Of a DNA stretch of 5,701 nt, positions 1-5,260 are shown in pieces. The DNA is taken from contig UQCY01000124.1 of NCBI GenBank assembly GCA_900539645.1, forward strand, positions 1 to 5,701, given 5' to 3'. Made by a program: the position numbers and the translations under genes. Numbering within the stretch: position 1 is the first letter of the stretch; every line of letters begins with the position of its first letter. The notes beneath the pieces were generated by a model, which saw nothing but the letters and a program-made list of their open reading frames with translations, did no database searches and was not told where the DNA came from. The stretch is from an uncultured Clostridium sp. Lineage in GTDB: Bacteria; Bacillota; Clostridia; Peptostreptococcales; Peptostreptococcaceae.

Positions 1-15
1 TTAAGTTTTATATAG

Positions 16-21
16 TATAAT
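16..21 (+). promoter_or_regulatory. Probable -10 element for the 64-477 gene
   Basis: A perfect TATAAT lies 42 nt ahead of the start codon at 64 in a very AT-rich run. The matching -35 hexamer would fall at or before the left edge of the window, so the promoter cannot be confirmed. AT richness alone makes TATAAT common here. Confidence 0.4.
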
Positions 22-63
22 TTTTTAAAAATAATTATTCTTTTACAAACACAGGAGGTCTAT

Positions 64-477
64 ATGAAAAAAATTTTATTATTTTTAAAAAAAGTATTTT
101 TTTCTTTTATTTGCTCAATTGTTTCAATGTCTATATGCTTTTTAATATTTAAAGATTCTATGCACAAACCTAACCTTTTAATTTTTACTGTTTTTGCAGT
201 TTTTTATGTTCTTTCAGTAGCTATTTTTAATTATATTTATAGTATTTTTAGACCTGATAAGAAAGAACCTCTTGAAGAATTAGTTCATAGTTATCTTTTC
301 TTATTTGTGTTTCTTAGTTTTTTTATGAATATATCCCATAATCTTCTCGATTTTATTTTTAATCCATCTACATTAACTTTAAAATCTTTTCTATTTTTTA
401 TTTTTTATATTTGTTTTTTAATTTATATAATTTATGAGGAGATAAATTTCCAAAAAAAGAAAAATAAGAATTCTTAA
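64..477 (+). CDS. Hypothetical four-helix membrane protein, Phe-rich
   Basis: I do not recognise the family. The 137-residue product has four hydrophobic segments at about residues 11-29, 37-60, 76-92 and 107-124. It has a short basic start (MKK, then KK at 9-10), a charged loop at 63-73 (RPDKKEPLEEL) and a Lys/Asn-rich tail (KKKNKNS). This fits an integral membrane protein with cytoplasmic ends and an internal charged loop. It is extremely rich in Phe (24 of 137). There is no signal-peptide cleavage site, lipobox or catalytic motif. The start is well supported: AGGAGG at 53-58 sits 5 nt before the ATG. It appears to be a single-gene unit at this side, ending just before a bidirectional terminator that it shares with the convergent transporter operon. 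Any upstream partner would lie outside the window. Confidence 0.8.
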   Translation: MKKILLFLKKVFFSFICSIVSMSICFLIFKDSMHKPNLLIFTVFAVFYVLSVAIFNYIYSIFRPDKKEPLEELVHSYLFLFVFLSFFMNISHNLLDFIFNPSTLTLKSFLFFIFYICFLIYIIYEEINFQKKKNKNS

Positions 478-482
478 CATAA

Positions 483-513
483 AAAAGACTGATACATTTC
501 GTATCAGTCTTTT
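483..513. terminator. Bidirectional rho-independent terminator
   Basis: The arms GACTGATAC (487-495) and GTATCAGTC (501-509) form a perfect 9-bp stem around the loop ATTTC. The stem is flanked by AAAA on the left and TTTT on the right, so a U-tract follows the hairpin on either strand; the A-run at 481-486 gives six U on the minus strand. It begins 6 nt after the plus-strand membrane gene and lies 46 nt past the end of the minus-strand operon, and so serves both convergent units. Confidence 0.9.
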
Positions 514-559
514 AAACTTTATATCAATAAAACAAATTATTTTATTAAATTTTCATTAC

Positions 560-1348
560 CTACACATGTAAAACATCCAGAATATCTTTCTTCAACTTAA
601 ACGAATACTCGACATCCCCTATCCTATCTCGATCCACAACAATCTCCATACTAACACTCGATGGCTTATTAGAAATAACGTAAATCCTATCAGAAAGCAA
701 AATTGCCTCCTCAATATCGTGCGTAATCAATAAAATAGTCGACTTAACTTTCTTCCTAATATCCAACAACCACTTCTGCATAGAAGACTTTGTAATCGAA
801 TCCAATGCTCCAAATGGCTCATCTAACAACATAATATCATTTGAATTTACATAAGTTCTCATAAAATTAGCCCTCTGTCTCATACCTCCAGATAATTCTT
901 TAGGATACTTATCTTCGTATCCCTCAAGACCAAACACCTTAAAATACTGTCTGACCTCTTCTCTGGCTTCAGATTTCTTCTCTTTTCTAAGGACAAGAGG
1001 CAAAGAAACATTGTCTATTATAGTCTTGTATGGAAGAAGAAGATCCTTCTGATACATATAGCTAAGCTTTCCATTTACATCAACTTTTCCACTATCCTGT
1101 TTCAACAGACCTGCTATAATATTGAAAATTGTGCTCTTACCACATCCACTTGGACCTAGTATTGATACAAGTTCGCCTTCCTCGACATTAATAGAAATAT
1201 TGTCGATTATCTTATCTCCATCAAATGACTTGCTAATATTTTCAATTCTTATCTTAGAATCTAATCTATTATCAGAATCCAAACTACTATCAAACTCTAA
1301 TACATCCTTAGACTCTAAATCTTTAATTTTATTATCTTCTCTATTCAT
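560..1348 (-). CDS. thiZ: ABC transporter ATPase, thiamine-precursor uptake (ThiZ-like)
   Basis: This is the cytoplasmic ATPase that would power the permease encoded two genes upstream (2408-3178). The 262-residue product shows Walker A GPSGCGKST (65-73), Q-loop Gln100 (YMYQKDLLLP), signature LSGGMRQR (152-159), Walker B IMLLDEP (172-178), D-loop ALD (181-183) and H-loop His210. This is the nitrate/sulfonate/taurine/pyrimidine class of importer ATPases; assignment to thiamine-precursor uptake rests on the neighbours. It is the last gene of the operon, 46 nt after the lipoprotein gene. The start is the first ATG of the frame, with only a weak Shine-Dalgarno (purine-rich AGAAGAAATCGAGAGA). About 30 Asp/Ser/Leu-rich residues precede the ABC domain, which begins near SKIRIENISKSF (31-42). 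A later start lacks a good ATG. Codon choice leans more to AAG, GAG, TTG and AGG than in the neighbours, increasingly so toward the 3' end. Confidence 0.85.
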   Translation of the reverse strand: MNREDNKIKDLESKDVLEFDSSLDSDNRLDSKIRIENISKSFDGDKIIDNISINVEEGELVSILGPSGCGKSTIFNIIAGLLKQDSGKVDVNGKLSYMYQKDLLLPYKTIIDNVSLPLVLRKEKKSEAREEVRQYFKVFGLEGYEDKYPKELSGGMRQRANFMRTYVNSNDIMLLDEPFGALDSITKSSMQKWLLDIRKKVKSTILLITHDIEEAILLSDRIYVISNKPSSVSMEIVVDRDRIGDVEYSFKLKKDILDVLHV

Positions 1349-1394
1349 ATTCTCTCGATTTCTTCTTTTTTATTACTTACTGTAATTTTATTAT

Positions 1395-2396
1395 CTACTG
1401 AGGTAGGAATTCATTTGTATAAGCATCTTCTGGTTTTAAGTCTTTATTTATTAAACCGTATTCTTTTAAGAATGCTGTATAATTATTCCAAACTTCATCC
1501 TTCATTTCTCCCCATCTAGGTGCATCATCTTTATATTTTGATGCTAAGAATTTCTGACTTTCTATAGCTAATTCTTCATCTATTTCTGGAGCGTGTTTAA
1601 CTAATATCTTCGCTGCTTCTTCTGGATTATCTATAGCAAACTGATATCCTTCTGTAGTGGCTTTCATAAATTTCTTAGCAAGTTCTGGGTTATCGCTTAA
1701 TAATGTTTCATTAGATATTATTACTGGAGTGTAGTAGTCTAATCTCTTATCAAACTGATTCATAGGTATGAAGTTTAGGTCAAATCCTTTTAACTTAGCC
1801 TGAACAACATCCCATCCTTCATATATCCAAGCGAAATCAACGCTATTAGTTGTAGCTGTAAAGAAGTCGTCCTGTCCTATATCAGCTATTGTAACTTTAT
1901 CAAAGTCTGCTCCAGTTTTTTCCATAACTGCTTTTATAGCTGCTGTTTCTGATTCAGAACCCCATCCTCCGTAGATTTTTCCTTCAAAATCTTTTGGTGT
2001 TTTTATATTTTTATCTTTTGGTGATGCAAATCCTGATGAATTGTGCTGAATTACAGCTGCTATTGCTTTTATTGGAAGCGGATCATCAGAAGTTTTAGCG
2101 TAAGTTACCTCTTCCTGATATGATATACCAAAATCTGCTTTTCCTGATGCAACTAAGCTCGCTGCTCCTCCTTCAGGTGGCTGAACTATTTCAACATCTA
2201 GTCCCTGATCTTTGTAGTATCCATTTTCTAAAGCAGTATAAAGTCCTGTGTGATTAGTATTTGGAGTCCAGTCTAATACTACAGTTACTTTTTCTCCTTT
2301 ATTTGCTGATTTTTCTTCTTTTTTAGAGCATCCCGAAAGAGTTGTAAGCATCAGGGCTCCAGCAAGGATTATCGATATATATTTTTTTATTTTCAT
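1395..2396 (-). CDS. thiY: NMT1/THI5-like substrate-binding lipoprotein (ThiY-like)
   Basis: This is the extracytoplasmic binding protein of the ABC importer, 333 residues. It starts [17 protein letters not shown] and has lipobox LSGC with the lipidated Cys at 23, so it should be anchored to the outer face of the membrane. A Lys/Glu linker follows. The mature protein opens with [20 protein letters not shown] (37-56), then [12 protein letters not shown] (59-70) and QPPEGG (72-77). This is the pattern of the NMT1/THI5 family, whose ThiY members bind formylaminopyrimidine or related thiamine pyrimidines. Other family-like stretches are GGWGSESE (143-150) and [10 protein letters not shown] (187-196). 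The exact ligand cannot be read from sequence; other NMT1-type ligands remain possible. The start is firm: AAGGAG lies 7 nt before the ATG and overlaps the stop codon of the permease gene, which ends 11 nt upstream. Confidence 0.88.
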   Translation of the reverse strand: MKIKKYISIILAGALMLTTLSGCSKKEEKSANKGEKVTVVLDWTPNTNHTGLYTALENGYYKDQGLDVEIVQPPEGGAASLVASGKADFGISYQEEVTYAKTSDDPLPIKAIAAVIQHNSSGFASPKDKNIKTPKDFEGKIYGGWGSESETAAIKAVMEKTGADFDKVTIADIGQDDFFTATTNSVDFAWIYEGWDVVQAKLKGFDLNFIPMNQFDKRLDYYTPVIISNETLLSDNPELAKKFMKATTEGYQFAIDNPEEAAKILVKHAPEIDEELAIESQKFLASKYKDDAPRWGEMKDEVWNNYTAFLKEYGLINKDLKPEDAYTNEFLPQ

Positions 2397-2407
2397 AAAT
2401 TATCTCC

Positions 2408-3178
2408 TTAAACATTCCTATTTTTTAAAACTTTTTTTCTTATAATTTGCACTACTCCAACAAATATTAAACTGAATATCACTATAAGTATTGTAGATGC
2501 AAATACTTTATCTAATGCATAAGCCTTTTTAGATCTAACCATATATACACCAAGTCCAACAGTTCCTCCTAACCATTCAGCTACAGTTGCAGCCATAACA
2601 GCGTATGTTGCAGAAATTTTAAGTCCAGAGAAAAGTTTTTCTATAGACATAGGAAACTTCAAATGTATAAATGTGTCTAATTTACTAGCATTCATCGTCT
2701 TGAATAGGTTTAAATAATCCTTATCCACATTTTCCAGCCCATCTACAAAGCTAACCAGTATTGGGAAAAAACATGTAAGTATTACCATTAAAGTCTTTGG
2801 AAGTATTCCAAATCCAAACCAAATAACAAGAAGTGGTGCTATTGTTATTGTAGGTATCATCTGTGTTATAAGCATTAATGGATATAAACATTTTCTAATA
2901 ATATCTACAAAATCCATCAATATTCCCATTAAAAGTGCTATTAATACAGCCAGCATAAACCCAGATATAGACTCAAATATCGTAATAATACTATGATTAA
3001 TTAAGTTTTCATAATCTGTAAAGAAAACTTCTATTATATCTGTAGGTGCTGGTAAAAGGTACTGTGGTATATCAAACTGTACCACAGCAAATTGCCAAAC
3101 AGCTATTATAACCAAAAAAGTAATAATTGGATAAGAGGCTTTTTTTATACTATCTGTGGTTTCTAAGTTTATCCTCAA
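2408..3178 (-). CDS. thiX: ABC transporter permease, thiamine-precursor uptake (ThiX-like)
   Basis: This is the inner-membrane channel subunit of the importer, 256 residues, of the BPD_transp_1 family (SsuC/TauC/ThiX group). About six membrane helices are visible near residues 16-34, 70-90, 97-120, 126-146, 184-204 and 228-246. The motif YLLPAPTDI (40-48) after helix 1 is typical of this group. The EAA-type coupling loop that docks on the ATPase lies around DYLNLFKTMNASKLDTFIHLKFP (154-176), ending in the usual hydrophobic-Pro. The start is a TTG at 3178, because no ATG occurs before helix 1. It is supported by GGAGG (3187-3191) 8 nt upstream. The gene overlaps the end of the preceding thiamine-binding-protein gene by 29 nt, which suggests translational coupling. 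Substrate is inferred from the lipoprotein and the PF01910 neighbour, since permeases of this group look alike. Confidence 0.88.
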   Translation of the reverse strand: MRINLETTDSIKKASYPIITFLVIIAVWQFAVVQFDIPQYLLPAPTDIIEVFFTDYENLINHSIITIFESISGFMLAVLIALLMGILMDFVDIIRKCLYPLMLITQMIPTITIAPLLVIWFGFGILPKTLMVILTCFFPILVSFVDGLENVDKDYLNLFKTMNASKLDTFIHLKFPMSIEKLFSGLKISATYAVMAATVAEWLGGTVGLGVYMVRSKKAYALDKVFASTILIVIFSLIFVGVVQIIRKKVLKNRNV

Positions 3179-3440
3179 TAGTTAAACCTCCAGCCTTTTC
3201 ATCTACTCTAGCTACAGTTATTACTCTTTCACAGTTTAATTCAAAAGGTAATTTATGCATTTTTTTAATAAGCTCGAATACTTCATCGAATTCCCCTTCA
3301 AAAGTAGTACTCATTGCACCTATTTCATATTTTAATCCACTTTTTTCTACTAACTCTATGCATGCATCTACTATTTTATACATCTGATCTTCGTTTGCAT
3401 AAGGGCGTAGAGGCATTACTGCTACGTCAGCTATTACCAT
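3150..3440 (-). CDS. MTH1187-family (PF01910) thiamine-binding protein
   Basis: This is a 96-residue cytosolic protein of the MTH1187/YkoF-like family, which has a ferredoxin-like fold; members are annotated as thiamine-binding and often sit beside thiamine or pyrimidine transporters. The family pattern is clear: an N-terminal strand VIADVAVMPLRP (2-13), a helix IVDACIELVEKSG (23-35), then the signature YEIGAMSTTFEGEFDEVFEL (38-57) and a last strand ERVITVARVD (71-80). The length fits the family. It is the first gene of the operon and overlaps the permease gene by 29 nt. The start was placed at ATG 3440 because AAAGGA (3450-3455) precedes it by 9 nt. An in-frame TTG at 3458 would add MKGMII but has no ribosome binding site and would place this Shine-Dalgarno inside the coding region. 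The product may buffer or sense thiamine or its precursor; that role is inferred. Confidence 0.85.
   Translation of the reverse strand: MVIADVAVMPLRPYANEDQMYKIVDACIELVEKSGLKYEIGAMSTTFEGEFDEVFELIKKMHKLPFELNCERVITVARVDEKAGGLTIEDKLRNHR
3187..3191 (-). promoter_or_regulatory. Ribosome binding site for the TTG start of the permease
   Basis: GGAGG on the minus strand, 8 nt before TTG 3178, lies inside the 3' end of the thiamine-binding-protein gene. It is the only good Shine-Dalgarno near the permease N-terminus and therefore fixes the TTG as the start. Confidence 0.75.
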
Positions 3441-3449
3441 AATTATCAT

Positions 3450-3455
3450 TCCTTT
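3450..3455 (-). promoter_or_regulatory. Ribosome binding site deciding the 3440 start
   Basis: Read on the minus strand, AAAGGA lies 9 nt before ATG 3440. The frame is open farther upstream to a TTG at 3458, but that codon overlaps the region just ahead of this site and has no Shine-Dalgarno of its own. Confidence 0.7.
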
Positions 3456-3511
3456 CAATTTATATTCTCTCTTTTTATTATACTATCGCTCTTTTTTTTA
3501 ATCAAATATTC

Positions 3512-3540
3512 TTTATACTAAATTAAGATTTATTTTTTAA
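3512..3540 (-). promoter_or_regulatory. Candidate promoter of the thiamine-precursor transporter operon
   Basis: Minus strand: TTAAAA (3540-3535), a 17-nt spacer, and TATAAA (3517-3512), about 70 nt ahead of the first start codon. The match to the housekeeping consensus is moderate (4/6 and 5/6) in an AT-rich region. An overlapping alternative, TTTACA with TTTAAA 17 nt later, lies slightly upstream. I searched the leader for the conserved TPP-riboswitch blocks (CUGAGA and the ACCUGA block) and did not find them. Confidence 0.4.
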
Positions 3541-3628
3541 AGTAATCGATGGTATAAATGTAAAAGATTACAAAATATTTTTACCCCTTATAAACTCTGT
3601 ATAAACACATCAGATATATTTTTATAAT

Positions 3629-3658
3629 TTGATAAATTTACTTTAGTTTTAATATAAT
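3629..3658 (+). promoter_or_regulatory. Promoter of the Nudix hydrolase gene
   Basis: TTGATA (3629-3634), an 18-nt spacer and a perfect TATAAT (3653-3658) give a near-consensus housekeeping promoter. Transcription would begin near 3665, leaving a leader of about 40 nt. A second TATAAT at 3665-3670 lacks a good -35. This promoter diverges from the transporter operon. Confidence 0.6.
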
Positions 3659-3705
3659 TTATTCTATAATAAAAAGTATATAACTTCACTACAAGGAGCG
3701 TTGAA

Positions 3706-4323
3706 ATGTTTAATAAACAGAAAGTTTTAGATAGACTTACAAATCATAAGCCCTATATAAATGGCGCTGAATTTATGCGTAAATCTGCTGTTTTTATTCC
3801 TCTAGTTAGAAAGGACGGAGAAATTCATATACTATTTGAAGTTAGAGCAAGTAGTCTTAAACACCGGCCATCTGAGATATCTTTCCCTGGTGGTGGCATA
3901 GAAGAAGGTGAAACTCCTCTACAAGCAGCTATAAGAGAAACTCAGGAAGAGATAGGCTCTTATCCTGAAGATATTAAAATAATTTCAGAACTGGATTTAC
4001 TTATAACACCTGTAAAATATATAATTCATCCATTTGTTGGATATTTGGATAATATAGAACATATAAAGTTGAATAAGGATGAAGTAGACCATGTTTTTAT
4101 GGTACCTCTAAGTTATCTTTTAGAAAATCAACCTAAAAGATATTTTAATACTGTTCAGGTTTTACCAGATCAGAATCTTCCTTTTGATTTGATTCCTGGG
4201 GAGAAAAATTATAAGTTTGAAAATGGAAAATCTCAGGTTCTATTCTATAAATATAAGGACTATGTTATTTGGGGTATAACTGCAAAAATTTTATATAACT
4301 TTTTAGAATTTTTCAAAGACTAA
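3706..4323 (+). CDS. Nudix hydrolase, CoA pyrophosphatase type (NudL/PCD1-like)
   Basis: This is a 205-residue cytosolic Nudix enzyme, probably splitting CoA (or oxidised or acyl CoA) into 3',5'-ADP and phosphopantetheine. The Nudix box is complete: Gly63, Glu69, then R77-E78-T79-Q80-E81-E82-I83-G84, so the metal-binding Glu residues are all present. Just before it, SSLKHRPSEISFPGGG (49-64) matches the CoA-specific pattern (L..H..G..FPGG) seen in NudL/PCD1 proteins. The usual Gly of that pattern is Ser56 here. Hydrophobic strands at 28-34 and 41-46 fit the N-terminal half of the fold. Length is normal for the family. The start is supported by AAGGAG (3693-3698) 7 nt before ATG. It appears to be a single-gene unit, with its own promoter upstream and a strong terminator immediately after the stop. 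Other nucleotide substrates cannot be excluded. Confidence 0.85.
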   Translation: MFNKQKVLDRLTNHKPYINGAEFMRKSAVFIPLVRKDGEIHILFEVRASSLKHRPSEISFPGGGIEEGETPLQAAIRETQEEIGSYPEDIKIISELDLLITPVKYIIHPFVGYLDNIEHIKLNKDEVDHVFMVPLSYLLENQPKRYFNTVQVLPDQNLPFDLIPGEKNYKFENGKSQVLFYKYKDYVIWGITAKILYNFLEFFKD

Positions 4324-4366
4324 AAAAAGGGATTATCACACTTAATTTCTGTGATAATCCCTTTTT
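4324..4366. terminator. Bidirectional rho-independent terminator
   Basis: A perfect 17-bp inverted repeat is formed by AAAAAGGGATTATCACA (4324-4340) and TGTGATAATCCCTTTTT (4350-4366) with a 9-nt loop. U-tracts follow on both strands. It starts directly after the Nudix stop codon and ends 10 nt before the end of the convergent membrane-protein gene, so it terminates both. Confidence 0.95.
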
Positions 4367-4376
4367 ATTTCGTTTT

Positions 4377-4835
4377 TTATGCAACTAAATGTTTTTCTAC
4401 TGTTTTTTCATAGTTTATTCCAGCAAGTAAGAATGATGCTGCTGATACTGAAAGTGAAAGACCTATTGCAAGGTATATTACAACTAGTGGTACTCCACTT
4501 ATTAAATGAAAAGCTCTTAGTGATATACCCATAGTCATCATAAATGCCATTATCATATATCCTTTTTTATCAAAGAATGCAAATAAACAAGGTTCTTCAT
4601 TTTCCATGTTAACTATTCTTTTTGAGTGTTTGTTGAACATTTTGTAGAATACTTTTGAGAAGAATATTGTAAATCCTACAATTCCAAGTATTATCGCTAC
4701 TTCTTTAAGACTGCTCATCACAGCGAACTCCTCTGCTGCTATTTTTAATATATTAAATCCTGCTATAGCCCAAACTGCTCCAGCTATGAAGAATAATGTT
4801 CTTTTGTTTGCTTTTGGTTTAAATCTTTCCATCAT
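4377..4835 (-). CDS. Conserved-looking four-helix membrane protein of unknown function
   Basis: The 152-residue product has four predicted membrane helices at about residues 12-32, 45-66, 92-110 and 115-139, as two hairpins joined by a charged cytoplasmic-type loop (HSKRIVNMENEEP, 70-82). Distinct features are the basic start FKPKANKRT, AVWAIAGFNIL in helix 1, and FFDKKGYMIMAFMMTMGISLR (87-107) at the entry to helix 3. From memory this arrangement resembles an uncharacterised clostridial membrane protein group, but I cannot name a domain and assign no activity. There is no signal peptidase site. Two ATG codons stand in tandem (4835 and 4832). AGGAGG (4843-4848) is 7 nt from the first and 10 nt from the second, so I favour the first. 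It appears to be a single-gene unit with its own -10 element upstream. Confidence 0.85.
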   Translation of the reverse strand: MMERFKPKANKRTLFFIAGAVWAIAGFNILKIAAEEFAVMSSLKEVAIILGIVGFTIFFSKVFYKMFNKHSKRIVNMENEEPCLFAFFDKKGYMIMAFMMTMGISLRAFHLISGVPLVVIYLAIGLSLSVSAASFLLAGINYEKTVEKHLVA

Positions 4836-4887
4836 GATTTTTCCTCCTAAGTTTTAATCTTTTTATAAGATTTTTCTTTATGTTTCT

Positions 4888-4893
4888 ATTATA
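4888..4893 (-). promoter_or_regulatory. Probable -10 element for the 4377-4835 gene
   Basis: Minus strand: GGG-TATAAT, a perfect -10 hexamer 52 nt ahead of the start codon, in a slightly GC-richer local context. No convincing -35 hexamer occurs at 16-18 nt spacing, so the promoter may need an activator or may not be housekeeping-type. Confidence 0.4.
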
Positions 4894-4986
4894 CCCTATG
4901 TTTTTCTCTTTAATCACCAAAATCATTAAAAACTAAAATTATTTTATCACTCAAATGTATTTAAATCAAGTGTTATATCATAATCT

Positions 4987-5006
4987 ATGTCGGAAAAATG
5001 TCGGAA
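4987..5006. repeat. Tandem pair of ATGTCGGAA, 11-bp period
   Basis: ATGTCGGAA occurs at 4987-4995 and again at 4998-5006, so the copies lie on the same face of the helix, one turn apart. CG dinucleotides are rare in this AT-rich gap, which makes the pair stand out. Each TGTCGGA is one base from the Spo0A box TGTCGAA. It could be a binding site for a dimeric response regulator; this is inference. Confidence 0.5.
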
Positions 5007-5027
5007 GTTTTATTATTTTATACTTTT

Positions 5028-5120
5028 TTATCTACACTCACAAAAATATTTCAACTCCAAAAAAAGCAAAAAAATAAGCAGTACCAAGACTGCCAGAAAA
5101 ATTAGAACTATTATAATCAT
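5028..5120 (-). CDS. Possible small hydrophobic membrane peptide (30 codons)
   Basis: This is a candidate gene only. The frame encodes a 30-residue peptide that begins MIIIVLIFLAVLVLL and is uninterruptedly hydrophobic to residue 21. A short polar end follows (Glu22, Lys24, then YFCECR with two Cys). That is a single membrane helix with a short tail, the general shape of type I toxins and small regulatory membrane peptides, though the tail is less basic than in most toxins. The only Shine-Dalgarno candidate is GGGGA, about 7 nt upstream, and it is buried in a palindrome. A promoter-like pair lies about 110 nt upstream and the leader between them has alternative helices. A Leu/Ile/Phe-rich frame arises easily in AT-rich DNA, so conservation is needed to accept it. 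No known family is recognised. Confidence 0.35.
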   Translation of the reverse strand: MIIIVLIFLAVLVLLIFLLFLELKYFCECR

Positions 5121-5126
5121 ACTCAA

Positions 5127-5141
5127 TCCCCATAATGTGGA
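5127..5141 (-). promoter_or_regulatory. Palindrome covering the Shine-Dalgarno of the 30-codon ORF
   Basis: On the minus strand the 15 nt read TCCACAT-T-ATGGGGA: TCC-CAT against ATG-GGA with one mismatched pair, centred on 5134. The right arm carries the GGGGA that would serve the ORF starting at 5120. The repeat could work as an RNA hairpin that hides this site (some central pairs would have to open to form a loop) or as a DNA operator. Which of the two cannot be told from sequence. Confidence 0.4.
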
Positions 5142-5148
5142 GTTACGA

Positions 5149-5212
5149 GGACTATTATGAACATACTTTTTACTTGTTAATTTAATAATACACTTTTAAT
5201 TCATAATAGTCC
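5149..5212. repeat. Perfect 13-bp inverted repeat with 38-nt loop
   Basis: GGACTATTATGAA (5149-5161) and TTCATAATAGTCC (5200-5212) are perfect reverse complements separated by 38 nt. A third, imperfect copy lies at 5105-5117 (GAACTATTATAAT) in the same orientation as the first. There is no U-tract beside either arm, so it is not an ordinary terminator. Confidence 0.75.
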
Positions 5213-5231
5213 AATCGTTAAAATCTATCAT

Positions 5232-5260
5232 ATTATAGATAACTATAGATAGAATTTTAA
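5232..5260 (-). promoter_or_regulatory. Candidate promoter for the small-ORF leader
   Basis: Minus strand: TTAAAA (5260-5255), a 17-nt spacer and a perfect TATAAT (5237-5232). Start of transcription would be near 5225, giving a leader of about 105 nt before the 30-codon ORF. TATAGATA occurs twice with 10-bp period (5234-5241 and 5244-5251) across the spacer and -10 element. Confidence 0.45.

Noticed and set aside
1122..1385. Plus-strand 87-codon frame inside the ATPase gene
   Set aside because: It is antisense to a gene with all ABC motifs; the product is Ser/Leu-rich low complexity and has no ribosome binding site.
3127..3387. Plus-strand 86-codon frame across the permease and thiamine-binding-protein genes
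   Set aside because: It is a shadow of two well-supported minus-strand genes, with no ribosome binding site or recognisable domain.
3441..3458. Longer thiamine-binding protein from TTG 3458
   Set aside because: There is no ribosome site before the TTG. The AAAGGA just inside this extension fits ATG 3440 at 9-nt spacing, and the extra residues (MKGMII) are not part of the family pattern.
3551..3585. GGTATAAA/TTTTTACC and GTAAAA/TTTTAC dyads in the divergent intergenic region as an operator
   Set aside because: The arms are short, AT-only in their core and overlap each other inconsistently; not distinguishable from background without comparative data.
4934..4946. Palindrome TAAAATTATTTTA followed by T's on the minus strand, as terminator of the small ORF
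   Set aside because: The stem would be five A-U pairs only, too weak for an intrinsic terminator; palindromes of this kind are expected by chance in such AT-rich DNA.
4987..5160. Plus-strand 57-codon frame with ATG at the first direct repeat
   Set aside because: It has no Shine-Dalgarno sequence, its Lys/Tyr-rich content follows from A- and T-runs, and it is antisense to the better-supported 30-codon frame.
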